Translations under genes and position numbers: made by a program
Notes under the pieces: model-generated
What the model was told of the DNA's origin: nothing
The model's input: only the letters and a program-made list of their open reading frames with translations
Database searches by the model: none
Part shown: positions 8,823-18,004 of the stretch, piece by piece
Layout: each line of letters begins with the position of its first letter
Numbering within the stretch: the first letter of the stretch is position 1
Source: Kofleriaceae bacterium
GTDB lineage: Bacteria; Myxococcota_A; Polyangia; Haliangiales; Haliangiaceae
Direction of reading: 5' to 3'
Length of the DNA stretch: 64,000 nucleotides
Assembly: GCA_025357755.1 (NCBI GenBank)
Contig: JANXOP010000380.1
Coordinates: forward strand, 35,972-99,971

Positions 8823-9206
8823 TCAGCGGCCCTCTTTCTTGGCTTTTGCAATGACTGCGGCGATCCGGTCGAGCTCCTCGCCCGATAATTTTGGTCGCGA
8901 GCTCTCCACGAGCGTCGCGACCACATCCTCGACCGAACCTTCGAAGAAGGTCTCGACAAGGTGCGCCATCGCCGTGCGCTGCGCATCGCGCCGCTTGACG
9001 ATGGGTGAGTACACGTAGCGCGGCCCATCCTGAGCATGGCGGACGTGACCCCGCTCCTCGAGCAGCCGCAGGAACGTGCGTACCGACGAGTAACTCGGGG
9101 GCTCGGCGAGATCGGCGAGGACCTCGTGCGCCGTCGCGCGTCCGCGCCGATGCAAGATGTCCATGATTTCACGCTCGCGCCGTGTGAGTGGATCGGGTGC
9201 CGTCAT
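8823..9206 (-). CDS. BlaI/MecI-family winged-helix repressor
   Basis: A 127-residue protein of the penicillinase-repressor family: 'LTRREREIMDILHRRGRATAHEVLADL' begins the winged helix, followed by 'SYSSVRTFLRLLEERGHV' (recognition helix and wing) and a C-terminal helical dimerisation region. A start at 9206 (ATG, 'MTAPDPLTRRE') matches the usual family length; a longer frame to 9248 would run through the operator palindrome. It is the first gene of a two-gene operon with the BlaR-like sensor. By family knowledge it binds a dyad as a dimer and is cleaved upon sensor activation. The two TGCTAA dyads upstream are the likely operators. Confidence 0.93.
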   Translation of the reverse strand: MTAPDPLTRREREIMDILHRRGRATAHEVLADLAEPPSYSSVRTFLRLLEERGHVRHAQDGPRYVYSPIVKRRDAQRTAMAHLVETFFEGSVEDVVATLVESSRPKLSGEELDRIAAVIAKAKKEGR

Positions 9207-9212
9207 TTCGTA

Positions 9213-9228
9213 TGCTAAGGAATTAGCA
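9213..9228. promoter_or_regulatory. Palindromic operator 1 of the BlaI-type repressor
   Basis: Perfect inverted repeat TGCTAA-N4-TTAGCA lying 6 bp upstream of the repressor ATG on the minus strand. An identical half-site pair lies 42 bp away. The position and the dyad structure fit a BlaI/MecI-family autoregulatory operator; the half-site differs from the TACA/TGTA core of classical bla operators. Confidence 0.75.
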
Positions 9229-9254
9229 CCGTGCGAAAGGATTCGCAAACGAGA

Positions 9255-9270
9255 TGCTAATTTTTTAGCA
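9255..9270. promoter_or_regulatory. Palindromic operator 2 of the BlaI-type repressor
   Basis: Perfect inverted repeat TGCTAA-N4-TTAGCA with the same half-sites as 9213-9228 and a centre-to-centre distance of 42 bp, about four helical turns, so both dyads face the same side of the DNA. Between the LysR gene end (9318) and the repressor start (9206) this is the only obvious structured sequence. Confidence 0.75.
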
Positions 9271-9317
9271 CTTCGATCGACTATGCGGTGCTGATCTCGA
9301 CGACCCCGTAGGTCTCG

Positions 9318-10196
9318 CTACAAATTCGCGCGAAGGTGGGCATAGGCGAAATCGCAGAAGCGCCGGACCTTGACCGATGGTGTCACGAGCGCGGAGTGGA
9401 CGATGAACAGACCGCCGTTCGTTGACAGCGAGGCATGCGGGAGCACGGCGACGAGCTCGCCGGCGCGGATCATCGGGTCGGCGAGGAAGCCCGGTAACGC
9501 CGCGATTCCCATCTCGGCGCGCACGAGCTCGCGTACGACCAGAAAATCGTCGCTGCGATGCGAGGGTCGCCAACCACGTGGCGTTCCTGGGAGCTTGGTA
9601 TCGCCGAACACGATCCATTGGTGTGCGCGATCGGCGATCGCGGAAGGCGTGCCGCGTCGCGCGACATAGCCGGGAGCCGCGAACCAGCCGATCGAGGTCG
9701 AGCCTACTCGCCGCGCCTTGAGTCCCGAGCTCTCCAAGCCCTGTCGCGAAGCGCGAATCGCGACATCGATCTGTTCGTCGACCAGATCGATCTGCGTGTT
9801 GCCGATCCGTAGATCGAAGGAGACGAGAGGATAGCGGCGCGCGAAGTCCGCGAGCAACGCCGGTAGGACGATCTGCCCGACATCGTGCGGCGCGGTGATG
9901 CGCAGCTCACCCTCGGGCTCCTCCGACGATCGAGGAAGCGTGCCGATCGCCGCTCCGAGCGCGCGGACGTGTGGCGCGGTGCGCTCGTACAACCCGCGAC
10001 CGAAGGTGTTGAGCGCGACCTTGCGCGAGCTCCGATGCAACAACGCCGCGCCCAGCTCGTGCTCGAGCCGGGTCAACGATCGGCTGACCGTTCCTTTCGT
10101 GACACCGAGTCGCTTCGCCGCCCGCGTCAAACTTCCATCGTCGGCGACCGCCACGAACACCTGGAGCAGGCCGAGGTCTGGCGACGTTGCGATCAT
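9318..10196 (-). CDS. LysR-family transcriptional regulator
   Basis: A 292-residue LysR-type regulator. The helix-turn-helix is at residues ~5-60 ('LLQVFVAVADDGSLTRAAKRL' region with 'TKGTVSRSLTRLEHELG' as recognition helix), followed by a substrate-binding domain ('LRITAPHDVGQIVLPALLADFARRYP', a CrgA/AphB-like pattern). The start chosen is the ATG at 10194-10196, where family alignment begins; a longer frame to 10235 adds a non-conserved leader. It is divergent from the lipoprotein gene at 10259 with 62 bp between, containing CCAA-GTG-TTGG at 10201-10211, a possible binding site. Regulation of the divergent gene is the usual LysR arrangement and is inferred. Confidence 0.92.
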   Translation of the reverse strand: MIATSPDLGLLQVFVAVADDGSLTRAAKRLGVTKGTVSRSLTRLEHELGAALLHRSSRKVALNTFGRGLYERTAPHVRALGAAIGTLPRSSEEPEGELRITAPHDVGQIVLPALLADFARRYPLVSFDLRIGNTQIDLVDEQIDVAIRASRQGLESSGLKARRVGSTSIGWFAAPGYVARRGTPSAIADRAHQWIVFGDTKLPGTPRGWRPSHRSDDFLVVRELVRAEMGIAALPGFLADPMIRAGELVAVLPHASLSTNGGLFIVHSALVTPSVKVRRFCDFAYAHLRANL

Positions 10197-10258
10197 GCAA
10201 CCAAGTGTTGGTAGAACGGAGTCTAGTTGCAACAACGGAACACTCTTAGATTGCGGCC

Positions 10259-10777
10259 ATGCAGCACCACTTGACCGTCCTGACCTTCGCCTCGTTCGTC
10301 TTCACGGGTTGCTCGTCCGATGCTACGAGCGACCATACGGCCACCGAAACCGCCAACCTGGCTAGTTTCGCGAAGCTCGACTTCGAAGCGTTTAGCGGCA
10401 AGGACCTCGATAGCTTCCGGCACATTCACTGCGCGGACGTCGTCGTGACCTCGCCGGACGGGAGCCAGACCACCGGCATCGACGCTCACGTCCAGTACAT
10501 CCAGTACCTCTATTCGTGGGCCCCGGACGTGGTGATCAGTGCGCACCCGATCGAGACCGCGGATGGTGACTGGACCGCTGTCACCGGCGACATGCAGGCG
10601 ACCTTCTCGCAGCCGATGCAAATGCAGGACGGGTCGGTCGTCCAGCCCACGAACAAGATGTTCAACTCGCCGCTCGCGACGTTCGCTCGGTGGAAGGATG
10701 GTTGCATCGCAGAGGAGCAGCTGTTCCTCGACAACCTGTCGTTGCTCGCCCAGATCGGTGTGAGTCCGTCGTCGTAG
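10259..10777 (+). CDS. Lipoprotein with SnoaL-like/ester-cyclase-like fold
   Basis: A 172-residue protein with signal 'MQHHLTVLTFASFVFTGC' and lipobox 'FTGC' (lipidated Cys 18). The mature part has the order seen in SnoaL/NTF2-like proteins: helix 'FEAFSGKDLDSFRHIHCADV', strand, 'HVQYIQYLYSWAPDVVISAHPIETADGDWTAVTG', then 'TNKMFNSPLATFARWKDGCIAEEQLFLD'. Family members bind small hydrophobic molecules or catalyse aldol/hydrolytic steps; no function can be assigned. It is divergent from a LysR regulator, which probably controls it. Confidence 0.8.
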   Translation: MQHHLTVLTFASFVFTGCSSDATSDHTATETANLASFAKLDFEAFSGKDLDSFRHIHCADVVVTSPDGSQTTGIDAHVQYIQYLYSWAPDVVISAHPIETADGDWTAVTGDMQATFSQPMQMQDGSVVQPTNKMFNSPLATFARWKDGCIAEEQLFLDNLSLLAQIGVSPSS

Positions 10778-11009
10778 TCGAAAGTGGCATCTGCCCTCGG
10801 AATCACGCCCGCGGCGGTGCGTGCGTGGGCGCGTCGTGTGCTGAAGACGGCCGTCTAAGCACCACCCACCCCGTGGCGTCGCAGCTTCTTCGTCCTGCGA
10901 GCGAGGCGACCCGCGGTCGTGGCACGTATCCGTCTCGAGCGAATGGCGAAGAAACCTCAGCCGTGAAGTCCTTGGATTTTACGTGGCGAATCAGCGATAT
11001 GATGGGCGG

Positions 11010-11957
11010 ATGGATCTGCGGGTGCTGACGAGCCTGATCATCTCGGGCTGTGGCTTCGCGCCGGGCGCGGCGACTGACAGCGGCACTGGCAGTGGGGGTG
11101 ATGCGCCAGCCTCGGTTCCGGATGCCGCGCCCGATGGCAACTCACCCTTCACGCCGGCATGCATGACAAACTCCGCCTACACCGTACGACCGACGACGAC
11201 GCACCGCTTTCGCTTGATGTCGGCTTCTGCCGACTACGATACCGGGGTCGAAGCGTGCGAGAAGGATGGCGCGCATCTCGCCCAGATCTCAGACGCGTCC
11301 GAGAACACGTACGTACACGCGACCTACTTTCAGGATTTCTGGCTCGGGCTCAACGATCTGACCACTGAAGGCACGTTTCACTGGACCGATCGGGAGCTCA
11401 CCCCGTATCGAGATTTTAACGGCAACGAGCCGAACAACGCGCTGAACAACGAAGATTGCGTCTACATGGACTTCACCGGTCTGTGGAACGACACCGCCTG
11501 CGACAACAATCGCAAGGCGTTGTGCGAGTGCGAGCCGGACTACCACGCGCCTGCGGTACCCGCGTGCCGTTCGATGGCCGGGGCAAAGACCACGCATGGT
11601 CGCAAGTACTTCGTCCTCGACACGATGAGCTGGGCCGAGGCCAGCCAGGCATGCATCGGCATGGGGGGTTACTTGATGGTGCCGAGCGATGACAACGAGA
11701 ACGCACTGATCGAGAGCGGCGGGGACATCAACGCGAATGCCGATGCCTGGCTCGGTCTGATCCAGGATCCCGGTGATCCGACGAAGTGGGGTTGGTCGAA
11801 TGGCTCCCCCTACCTTTACGACAAGTGGGACGGACCCAAGCCGACGCCCGCAGCAGGCTTCTGCGGCAAGATCGAGAAGAACAACAGTCAGTGGCAGAGT
11901 GTCGATTGCACGACGACGATCCGGGGCGTCTGCGAGTGCGATCCAGGTACTCCCTAA
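11010..11957 (+). CDS. Lipoprotein with two C-type lectin domains
   Basis: A 315-residue protein. The ATG at 11010 starts a short signal 'MDLRVLTSLIISGC' with Cys14 as likely lipid site; an in-frame ATG-like leader from 10983 lacks signal character. A Gly/Asp/Pro linker is followed by two C-type lectin-like domains: residues ~62-170 and ~185-310. Domain 1 keeps 'FWLGLND', 'EPNN' (a mannose-type sugar/Ca motif), 'CVYMDFTGLWNDTAC' and the paired cysteines. Domain 2 has 'AWLGLIQD' and 'GKIEKNNSQWQSVDC' but no EPN/QPD motif, so only domain 1 looks competent for Ca-dependent sugar binding. It is probably exposed on the outer membrane. Confidence 0.88.
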   Translation: MDLRVLTSLIISGCGFAPGAATDSGTGSGGDAPASVPDAAPDGNSPFTPACMTNSAYTVRPTTTHRFRLMSASADYDTGVEACEKDGAHLAQISDASENTYVHATYFQDFWLGLNDLTTEGTFHWTDRELTPYRDFNGNEPNNALNNEDCVYMDFTGLWNDTACDNNRKALCECEPDYHAPAVPACRSMAGAKTTHGRKYFVLDTMSWAEASQACIGMGGYLMVPSDDNENALIESGGDINANADAWLGLIQDPGDPTKWGWSNGSPYLYDKWDGPKPTPAAGFCGKIEKNNSQWQSVDCTTTIRGVCECDPGTP

Positions 11958-12057
11958 ACCGGCGCGGCAAAACGTTCATCGTCAGGATCTCGTGACTACC
12001 CAACCCCTACCCAACAGCACCTAGATCTTGGTCGACACGGGCGGCTACGGTGGGCGG

Positions 12058-15000
12058 ATGTTCGCCCGCCGTATCCTCGCTGCCTTTGCCGTCACGTGGC
12101 TCTTCGCGGCCTGTAATCAGCCCGAGGAGCTCACCAGCGATGCGCACCTCGGCGAGACGTCCGATCCACTGACGGGCCAGGCAGGTACGCTCTCGGTCAC
12201 GACCGCGAACACCGTGGTCAATCAGTATGGCGTGCTCGGCGCGAACATCGCGGCCGGCGCGACGTCGCTCACCATCACGTCGGCCGCAGACTTCACCGCG
12301 ACCGGACCCTTTACGACCCCACTGGCCGCCAACGATCTGTTGCTCCTCTACCAACCTCAGGGCGCGACAATCGACGGTACCGACTCGGCGACGTTCGGCT
12401 CCGTCAGCGCGCTCAACGGCGCCGGCAACTACGAGCTGGTGCACGTCGCGAGCGTCATCGGTACCGCCGTCACGCTCGAGACCAGCTGCGGCGGAACCAA
12501 GAACGCCTACACGACCGCCGGCCTCACCGAAGTGATCCGCGTACCCCAGGCGACGACGCTCGCGATCTCCGGAACCGGATCGATCACGGCGACGCCATGG
12601 AATGGCGCCCGCGGTGGTGTGATCGCGGTGCAGGCGCGAAGCACGATGACGATCGGCGGGGTCGGTATCGATGCGAGCGGTACGGGATTTCGCGGTGGCG
12701 TCGTCGATAACGCGACGACGGGGCCACCCGGCACCACGACGATTCGCTCGAACCAGGCCGCGACCGGTGGCGAGAAAGGCGAGAGCATCGCCGGCTTCGA
12801 AGCGCTGTACGACTCCGCGGATAATGGTCGCTACGGACGTGGCGCGCCCGCGAACGGCGGCGGTGGTGGTGACGCACACAACGCGGCGGGTGGTGGTGGC
12901 GCGAACGGCAACAATGGCGCGGTGTGGACTGGCATCGGCATCATGGATCCCAACGTCACGGGTGCGGCTGCGTGGAAGCTCGATCCCGACTATGTCGCCA
13001 ACGGCAATGCGTACACCGCCTCGTCGGGCGGCGGACGCGGTGGCTACACGTACTCGCAGAGCGATCAGGATGCGACGGCGGTCGCGCCAGGAAATACGCT
13101 GTGGGCCGGCGACAGTCGTCGCAACGTCGGTGGCCTCGGCGGTCGTCCGCTCGTGAATGATGCATCGACGCGCGTCTTTTTGGGCGGAGGTGGTGGTGCG
13201 GGCGACGGCAACAACAACGCCGCTGGCGCCGGTGGTCCAGGTGGCGGTCTGGTCGTGTTGCTCGCCGATAGCGTGTCCGGCACCGCGGCGGTCACCTCGA
13301 ATGGCAAGGTCGGCCTGAACTCGGCGAACGACGCCTCCGGCGGCGGCGGTGCCGGTGGCACCATCGTGATCGCAGCGCGTACCCTGACCGGGGTCAACGT
13401 ACGTGCGGATGGCGCGATCGGCGGCGGGCAATCGAATCAAACCACCGAGGCTGAAGGTGCCGGCGGTGGTGGTGGTGGTGGCTTCATCGCTCTCGCGGGT
13501 GGCACGATCACCACGTCGAACGTCGGTGCCTTGGGCGGTACGAGCGCCTCGACGGCGGTCATGGAGTTCCCGAGTAACGGTGCGACGAAGGGTGCACCGG
13601 GTGACGCGGTCGCGTTGGCTGCCAACATCCCCATCTGCTTGTCCGACGATCTCGCGGTCACGAACAGCGATGGCAAGACGACCGCCACCCAGGGTCAGAC
13701 CAACACGTACACGATCGTCGTCACGAACAACGGCGCCGATATCCTGAATGGCGCATCGGTCGTCGACACGTTCCCGGCGGCGCTCACCAACGTGACGTGG
13801 ACGTGTACCGCCTCGGCAGGCTCGTCGTGCGCGGCCGCCACCGGTACCGGATCGATCAACACGACGGGCACGCTGCAACCGGGCGGCACGCTGACCTACG
13901 TTGCGACCGGTACGGTCTCGCCCACGGCGACCGGCACGCTGACGACGACGGTGAGCGTGGCGACGCCCACCGGCATCACCGATCCGACGCTTGCGAACAA
14001 CTCGGCGACCGATTCCGATGCGCTGCCCACGGCCAACCTGGGCGTGACGGTCACCGCGAACCCGAGCCCGACCGTCGCGCCCGGCGCGAACGAGGTCTAC
14101 ACGGTCACCGTCTCCAACACGGGTCCGAACGATGCGGGCGCGACGACGGTCCGCGATACGCTGCCCGCGGGCGCGACGTTCGTGAGCGCGACGGGCACCG
14201 GCTGGTCGTGTACGCAAGCCGGCAACCTGGTCACGTGCACCTCGACCACGCTGGCCGTCGGCACGGCACCGGCGATCACGATCACCACGAAGGCGCCACC
14301 GTTCGGTGGAACGGCGAGCGACTCGGTCACGGTGACCGGCACGACCCCCGATCCGAACACCGCGAACAACTCGGCGTCCACGTCGACGACCGTCACCGGC
14401 AGTGCCGATCTGTCGGTCGTCGTGACCGGCCCGGCCAATGTCGCTGTCGGCGGGACGCTCACGTACACCGTGACGGCGACGAACAATGGCACCGGCACGG
14501 CGGGCAATGTCACCGTCACCGATACGCTGCCCGCGGGCGCGACGTTCACCAGTGCGACGGGTACCGGTTGGACCTGCGCTCAATCCGGTCAGGTCGTGAC
14601 CTGCACTGCGCCGAGCTTGCCGACGGGCGCTGCCCCGGCGATCACGATCATCGCGACCGCGCCGGCAACGCCTGGAACGATCACGAACCCGGTCACGGTC
14701 GCGAGCACGACGCCGGACCCGAACACGACCAACAACGCCGGCTCGGTGATGACGAACGTCAACGCGAGTGCGGATCTCGCGGTCGCGATCACGGCGGCGC
14801 CGGAGCCGGTCACCGCCGGGGCTCCGATCACCTACACCGTCGACGTCACGAACAACGGTCCATCCTCGGCATCGACCGTCACGGTCACCGATACGTTGCC
14901 GCCCGGGGCGACGTTCGTGAGTGCGATGGGTACCGGTTGGACCTGCACCGAGGCCGCGCTCGTCGTGACGTGTACGGCGGCGACGTTGCCGACCGGCGCT

Positions 15001-17658
15001 GCACCGGCGATCACGATCGTCGCGAACGCGCCGGCCGCGGGTGGCGATGCCACCGACACGGTGAGTGTCGGTTCGAGTACGGCCGATCCGGTAACCGCGA
15101 ACAACACCGCGAGCGTGATCTCGAGCGTCGGCGCATCGGCTGATCTCGGCATCGTGATCACCCTGGCGCCGATGTCGCCGACCGCCGGCGGCATGCTGAC
15201 GTACACCGTCTCCGTCACGAACCAGGGACCGAGCGCGGCCACGACGGTCACGGTCACCGATACGTTGCCGCCCGGCGCGACGTTCGTGAGTGCGGGTGGC
15301 ACGGGGTGGACGTGTACGCAAACCGGACAGGTCGTCACGTGCACCGCGGCGACGCTGGCGACCGGGCAGGCTCCCGACATCACGATCGTCGCGACCGCCC
15401 CCGCGATGGGTGGCACGTTCTCCGATAGCGCGACGGTCGCTGCGGCGACGCTAGACCCGACGCTGACGAACAACTCGGCGAGCCTGAGCTCGGATGCAAG
15501 TGCGAGCGCGGACCTGAGCGTCACGGTCACTTCGACGTCGCCGGTCTCGATCGGCGGAACGCTGACCTACGACGTGACGGTCACGAACAACGGTCCCTCG
15601 ACAGCGAATCAAGTCGTGGTGACCGAGACGTTGCCCGATGGCGTCAAGTACGTCAGTGGCGGAGGCAACGGGTGGACCTGCACTGCCTCGGGGCAGGTCG
15701 TGACCTGTACCAAGGATGCGATCGATACCGGTACATCGTCGGATCTCACCATCGTCACGACCCTGACCGGTCCCGCCACCGGAACGTTGACCACGTCGGT
15801 CGCGGTCAGCGCGGCCACGAGCGATCCGACACCCGCGAACAACGCGACCTCGGCGACCACGGTCGTGGGAGCCGATCCGATCGGCGTTCGCGGTGGCGGG
15901 CTCAACAGTGGCGGTTGCGATGCGACGGGTGGCGGCTCGAGCGGCATGGTGGCGGTGTTGCTGGTGCTCGGTGCGCTCGTGATGCGCAAGCGCCGTGCGC
16001 CGCGCAAGCTCGCCGTGGCGATCACGCTGTTCGCCGCATCGCCGGTGTTCGCGCAACTCGCGGGAACGACCCAGAGCTTTCCGGTCGAGCGCATGCGGAT
16101 GGCACTCGATCGCGAAGGGCTCTCGAACGTCGAATGGGCCGACGGGCTCGCGCCGTGGCAATGGAACCTCGGGACGTGGCTCGGCTACGCCAACGACCCG
16201 TTGACGTTCTACAACGCGCGCACCGGCGATCGCGTGGGCTCGCTGGTGCACGACCGGCTCGGCGGTGGGCTGGTCGGCGAAGTCGGCATCACGAGCTGGC
16301 TCGACCTCGGGCTCGACCTACCTCTGATCTACGCGCAGTCGAATCAGATCAGCACCGAGGCGATCAGCTCGCCCACATCGCCGAAGCTCGGCGACCTTCG
16401 GTTCATCCCGAAGCTCGTGCTGCGCTCGGGACGCGGCGATCGACTCGGCATCGCACTCGCGGTCGCGTTCTCTCTCCCGAGCGGTGGCAGCACCGGGTAC
16501 GCGGGAGATGATGGAGCCACGTTTGTCCCCGAGCTCATCATCTCGCACGCGTTCGGCGCGCTCCGCTTTGCGGGCAATCTCGAGTACACCGCGCGCAGCG
16601 AGAAGACCGTCCTCGATCTCGATGTCGACGACGAGATCGATCTGCGCCTCGGTGCGGGCTATCGCTTCGAGAACGGACGCCTTCCGTGGGAGCTCGATCT
16701 GACGGGCTCGCTAGGCACTCCGGCGGCGCATCCGTACTCGCATATCAATTCCGATCCGTCCGAGGTCGACCTCGGTGCGCAGTTCGACATTCATCGCAAT
16801 GTCACGCTCGGCGCAGGTGGAGGTATCGGCATCGGTGCGGGGTTTGGCTCTCCCGATTGGCGGTTGTTCGCGAGCGTTCGCTACACCACCCATCCCGCAC
16901 CCGCGGAGCCAGCGGTCGTGGTCACACGTCCTCTTCCTCCTCCCGAAAAGATCGCGGTCGTCGATCCCGATAGCGATGGCGATGGCATCCGTGATTCGCT
17001 CGACAAGTGCCCCCAGGAGCCCGAGGACAAGGATGGCTTCGAGGACGAGGACGGATGCCCGGATCCGGACAACGACAAGGACGGGGTCCTCGATGGGGTC
17101 GACAAGTGTCCGCTCGAGCCCGGCCCGGCCGACAATGCCGGGTGCCCCGACCCCGACCGCGATGGCGATGGCATCCCCGACCGGATCGATAACTGCCCCG
17201 ACGAGCCGGGCTCGCTCGCGAACCACGGTTGTGCGGCCAAGCAGCTCGTCGTGATCAACAACGGCAAGATCGAGCTCGTCGATGCCGTCTACTTCCGCAC
17301 CGACAAGGACGTGATCGAGCAGCGATCGTTCGGCATCCTCGATAACGTCGCGAAGGTCCTCTCGGCGCATCCGGAGATCGCGAACGTGCGAGTCGAGGGT
17401 CACACCGACAATCGCGGTGGCGAAGCGCACAACCAAGAGCTCTCGCAGCGCCGCGCTAACGCGGTCGTGAAGTACCTGACCAAGAAGGGCGTCGACAAGG
17501 CGCGGCTCGTGCCGCTCGGCTTCGGACAGAGCAAGCCCATCGCTGACAACGCGACGACCGAGGGCCGCGCGACCAACCGGCGCGTGGAGTTCGTGATCGT
17601 GAGCGACGCGGTCGATGTCAAAGCGACAGGACCCGATAGTGGGACGATCGGGAAGTAA
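12058..17658 (+). CDS. Giant surface protein: lipoprotein start, Gly-rich domain, six DUF11 repeats, CTERM-like tail, fused in frame to OmpA-family protein
   Basis: A 1866-residue open frame. Start ATG 12058 gives a lipoprotein signal ('TWLFAAC', Cys19). Residues ~50-540 form a Gly-rich beta domain; ~545-1275 hold six DUF11 repeats, each with 'YTVxVTNNGP', 'TDTLPxGATF' and 'GTGWTCT'. A sorting tail of MYXO/GlyGly-CTERM type follows: Gly-Gly-Cys, hydrophobic 'GMVAVLLVLGALV', then 'MRKRRAPRK'. Without a stop the frame continues into 'LAVAITLFAASPVFA' (a signal-peptide core), a beta-barrel-like region (~1335-1620), thrombospondin type-3 Ca-binding repeats (from ~1637) and an OmpA C domain (~1735-1855, with 'HTDNRGG' and 'LSQRRANAV') that binds peptidoglycan. 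It looks like two separate secreted proteins merged into one frame; see the alternative start at 15982. Confidence 0.85.
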   Translation: MFARRILAAFAVTWLFAACNQPEELTSDAHLGETSDPLTGQAGTLSVTTANTVVNQYGVLGANIAAGATSLTITSAADFTATGPFTTPLAANDLLLLYQPQGATIDGTDSATFGSVSALNGAGNYELVHVASVIGTAVTLETSCGGTKNAYTTAGLTEVIRVPQATTLAISGTGSITATPWNGARGGVIAVQARSTMTIGGVGIDASGTGFRGGVVDNATTGPPGTTTIRSNQAATGGEKGESIAGFEALYDSADNGRYGRGAPANGGGGGDAHNAAGGGGANGNNGAVWTGIGIMDPNVTGAAAWKLDPDYVANGNAYTASSGGGRGGYTYSQSDQDATAVAPGNTLWAGDSRRNVGGLGGRPLVNDASTRVFLGGGGGAGDGNNNAAGAGGPGGGLVVLLADSVSGTAAVTSNGKVGLNSANDASGGGGAGGTIVIAARTLTGVNVRADGAIGGGQSNQTTEAEGAGGGGGGGFIALAGGTITTSNVGALGGTSASTAVMEFPSNGATKGAPGDAVALAANIPICLSDDLAVTNSDGKTTATQGQTNTYTIVVTNNGADILNGASVVDTFPAALTNVTWTCTASAGSSCAAATGTGSINTTGTLQPGGTLTYVATGTVSPTATGTLTTTVSVATPTGITDPTLANNSATDSDALPTANLGVTVTANPSPTVAPGANEVYTVTVSNTGPNDAGATTVRDTLPAGATFVSATGTGWSCTQAGNLVTCTSTTLAVGTAPAITITTKAPPFGGTASDSVTVTGTTPDPNTANNSASTSTTVTGSADLSVVVTGPANVAVGGTLTYTVTATNNGTGTAGNVTVTDTLPAGATFTSATGTGWTCAQSGQVVTCTAPSLPTGAAPAITIIATAPATPGTITNPVTVASTTPDPNTTNNAGSVMTNVNASADLAVAITAAPEPVTAGAPITYTVDVTNNGPSSASTVTVTDTLPPGATFVSAMGTGWTCTEAALVVTCTAATLPTGAAPAITIVANAPAAGGDATDTVSVGSSTADPVTANNTASVISSVGASADLGIVITLAPMSPTAGGMLTYTVSVTNQGPSAATTVTVTDTLPPGATFVSAGGTGWTCTQTGQVVTCTAATLATGQAPDITIVATAPAMGGTFSDSATVAAATLDPTLTNNSASLSSDASASADLSVTVTSTSPVSIGGTLTYDVTVTNNGPSTANQVVVTETLPDGVKYVSGGGNGWTCTASGQVVTCTKDAIDTGTSSDLTIVTTLTGPATGTLTTSVAVSAATSDPTPANNATSATTVVGADPIGVRGGGLNSGGCDATGGGSSGMVAVLLVLGALVMRKRRAPRKLAVAITLFAASPVFAQLAGTTQSFPVERMRMALDREGLSNVEWADGLAPWQWNLGTWLGYANDPLTFYNARTGDRVGSLVHDRLGGGLVGEVGITSWLDLGLDLPLIYAQSNQISTEAISSPTSPKLGDLRFIPKLVLRSGRGDRLGIALAVAFSLPSGGSTGYAGDDGATFVPELIISHAFGALRFAGNLEYTARSEKTVLDLDVDDEIDLRLGAGYRFENGRLPWELDLTGSLGTPAAHPYSHINSDPSEVDLGAQFDIHRNVTLGAGGGIGIGAGFGSPDWRLFASVRYTTHPAPAEPAVVVTRPLPPPEKIAVVDPDSDGDGIRDSLDKCPQEPEDKDGFEDEDGCPDPDNDKDGVLDGVDKCPLEPGPADNAGCPDPDRDGDGIPDRIDNCPDEPGSLANHGCAAKQLVVINNGKIELVDAVYFRTDKDVIEQRSFGILDNVAKVLSAHPEIANVRVEGHTDNRGGEAHNQELSQRRANAVVKYLTKKGVDKARLVPLGFGQSKPIADNATTEGRATNRRVEFVIVSDAVDVKATGPDSGTIGK
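15982..17658 (+). other. Possible internal start: separate OmpA-family outer-membrane protein
   Basis: The ATG at 15982 (Met1309 of the long frame) would start a 558-residue protein with an ideal Sec signal peptide: n-region 'MRKRRAPRK', h-region 'LAVAITLFAA' and cleavage after 'SPVFA'. The mature product would be a complete OmpA/OOP protein: barrel, TSP3 repeats, OmpA_C. The same nine basic residues are the basic end of the upstream CTERM tail. This could be a second product from one gene or the trace of a recent stop-codon loss between two genes. Confidence 0.6.
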
Positions 17659-17700
17659 CCGCGTCTCGCCAGGAACTGTTCGAGGTCGTACGCATGGACC

Positions 17701-17913
17701 TCATCTCGATCTGGATCTATGAAGTTCGAGCAATCGACGCGTGAGCCACTGACCGTCGACGACTTCCGAGCGTAGACAGCGATGCGCCAGTACGTACGTA
17801 TCGTGGAGCAACGTCTCTGCTGCCGGTCGATCGTTGGTGAGCCGAACCGCATATCCGAAAAGGAGCGCGCAGTGGTCACGATACAGCCGCAACAAGAGGT
17901 CCTGAGGATTCAT
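17701..17913 (-). pseudogene. Truncated ECF sigma factor fragment (region 2 only)
   Basis: About 70 codons from an ATG at 17911-17913: 'MNPQDLLLRLYRDHCALLFGYAVRLTNDR' type sequence followed by 'ETLLHDTYVLAHRCL', which is the typical ECF region 2 helix pattern. Regions 3/4 are absent and the frame ends after 'LLELHRSRSR'. With no DNA-binding half it cannot act as a sigma factor. It lies next to other broken genes. Confidence 0.55.
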
Positions 17914-18004
17914 GCGGCGTGCCCTGTGACCAGATGCTCCGTCCACGCCCCGAGTTACACGATCGCGACCTTCGTCACGCGACGTCGGCACATAGGGAGG
18001 CAGC

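Noticed and set aside
8822..9172. Upstream extension of the BlaR-like frame to 9172
   Set aside because: It lies within the repressor gene in another frame and is Arg/Ser-rich; ATG at 8821 starts the first membrane helix.
12007..15321. 1104-codon open frame antisense to the DUF11 surface protein
   Set aside because: Composition is Arg/Asp/Gly-rich with no domain, and it is the mirror of Thr/Ala/Val-rich repeats in high-GC DNA; the plus strand has clear families.
13640..15870. Regularly spaced similar segments that might suggest a CRISPR or satellite array
   Set aside because: They are ~110-codon DUF11 protein repeats in frame, with diverged DNA, not short identical repeats with unique spacers.
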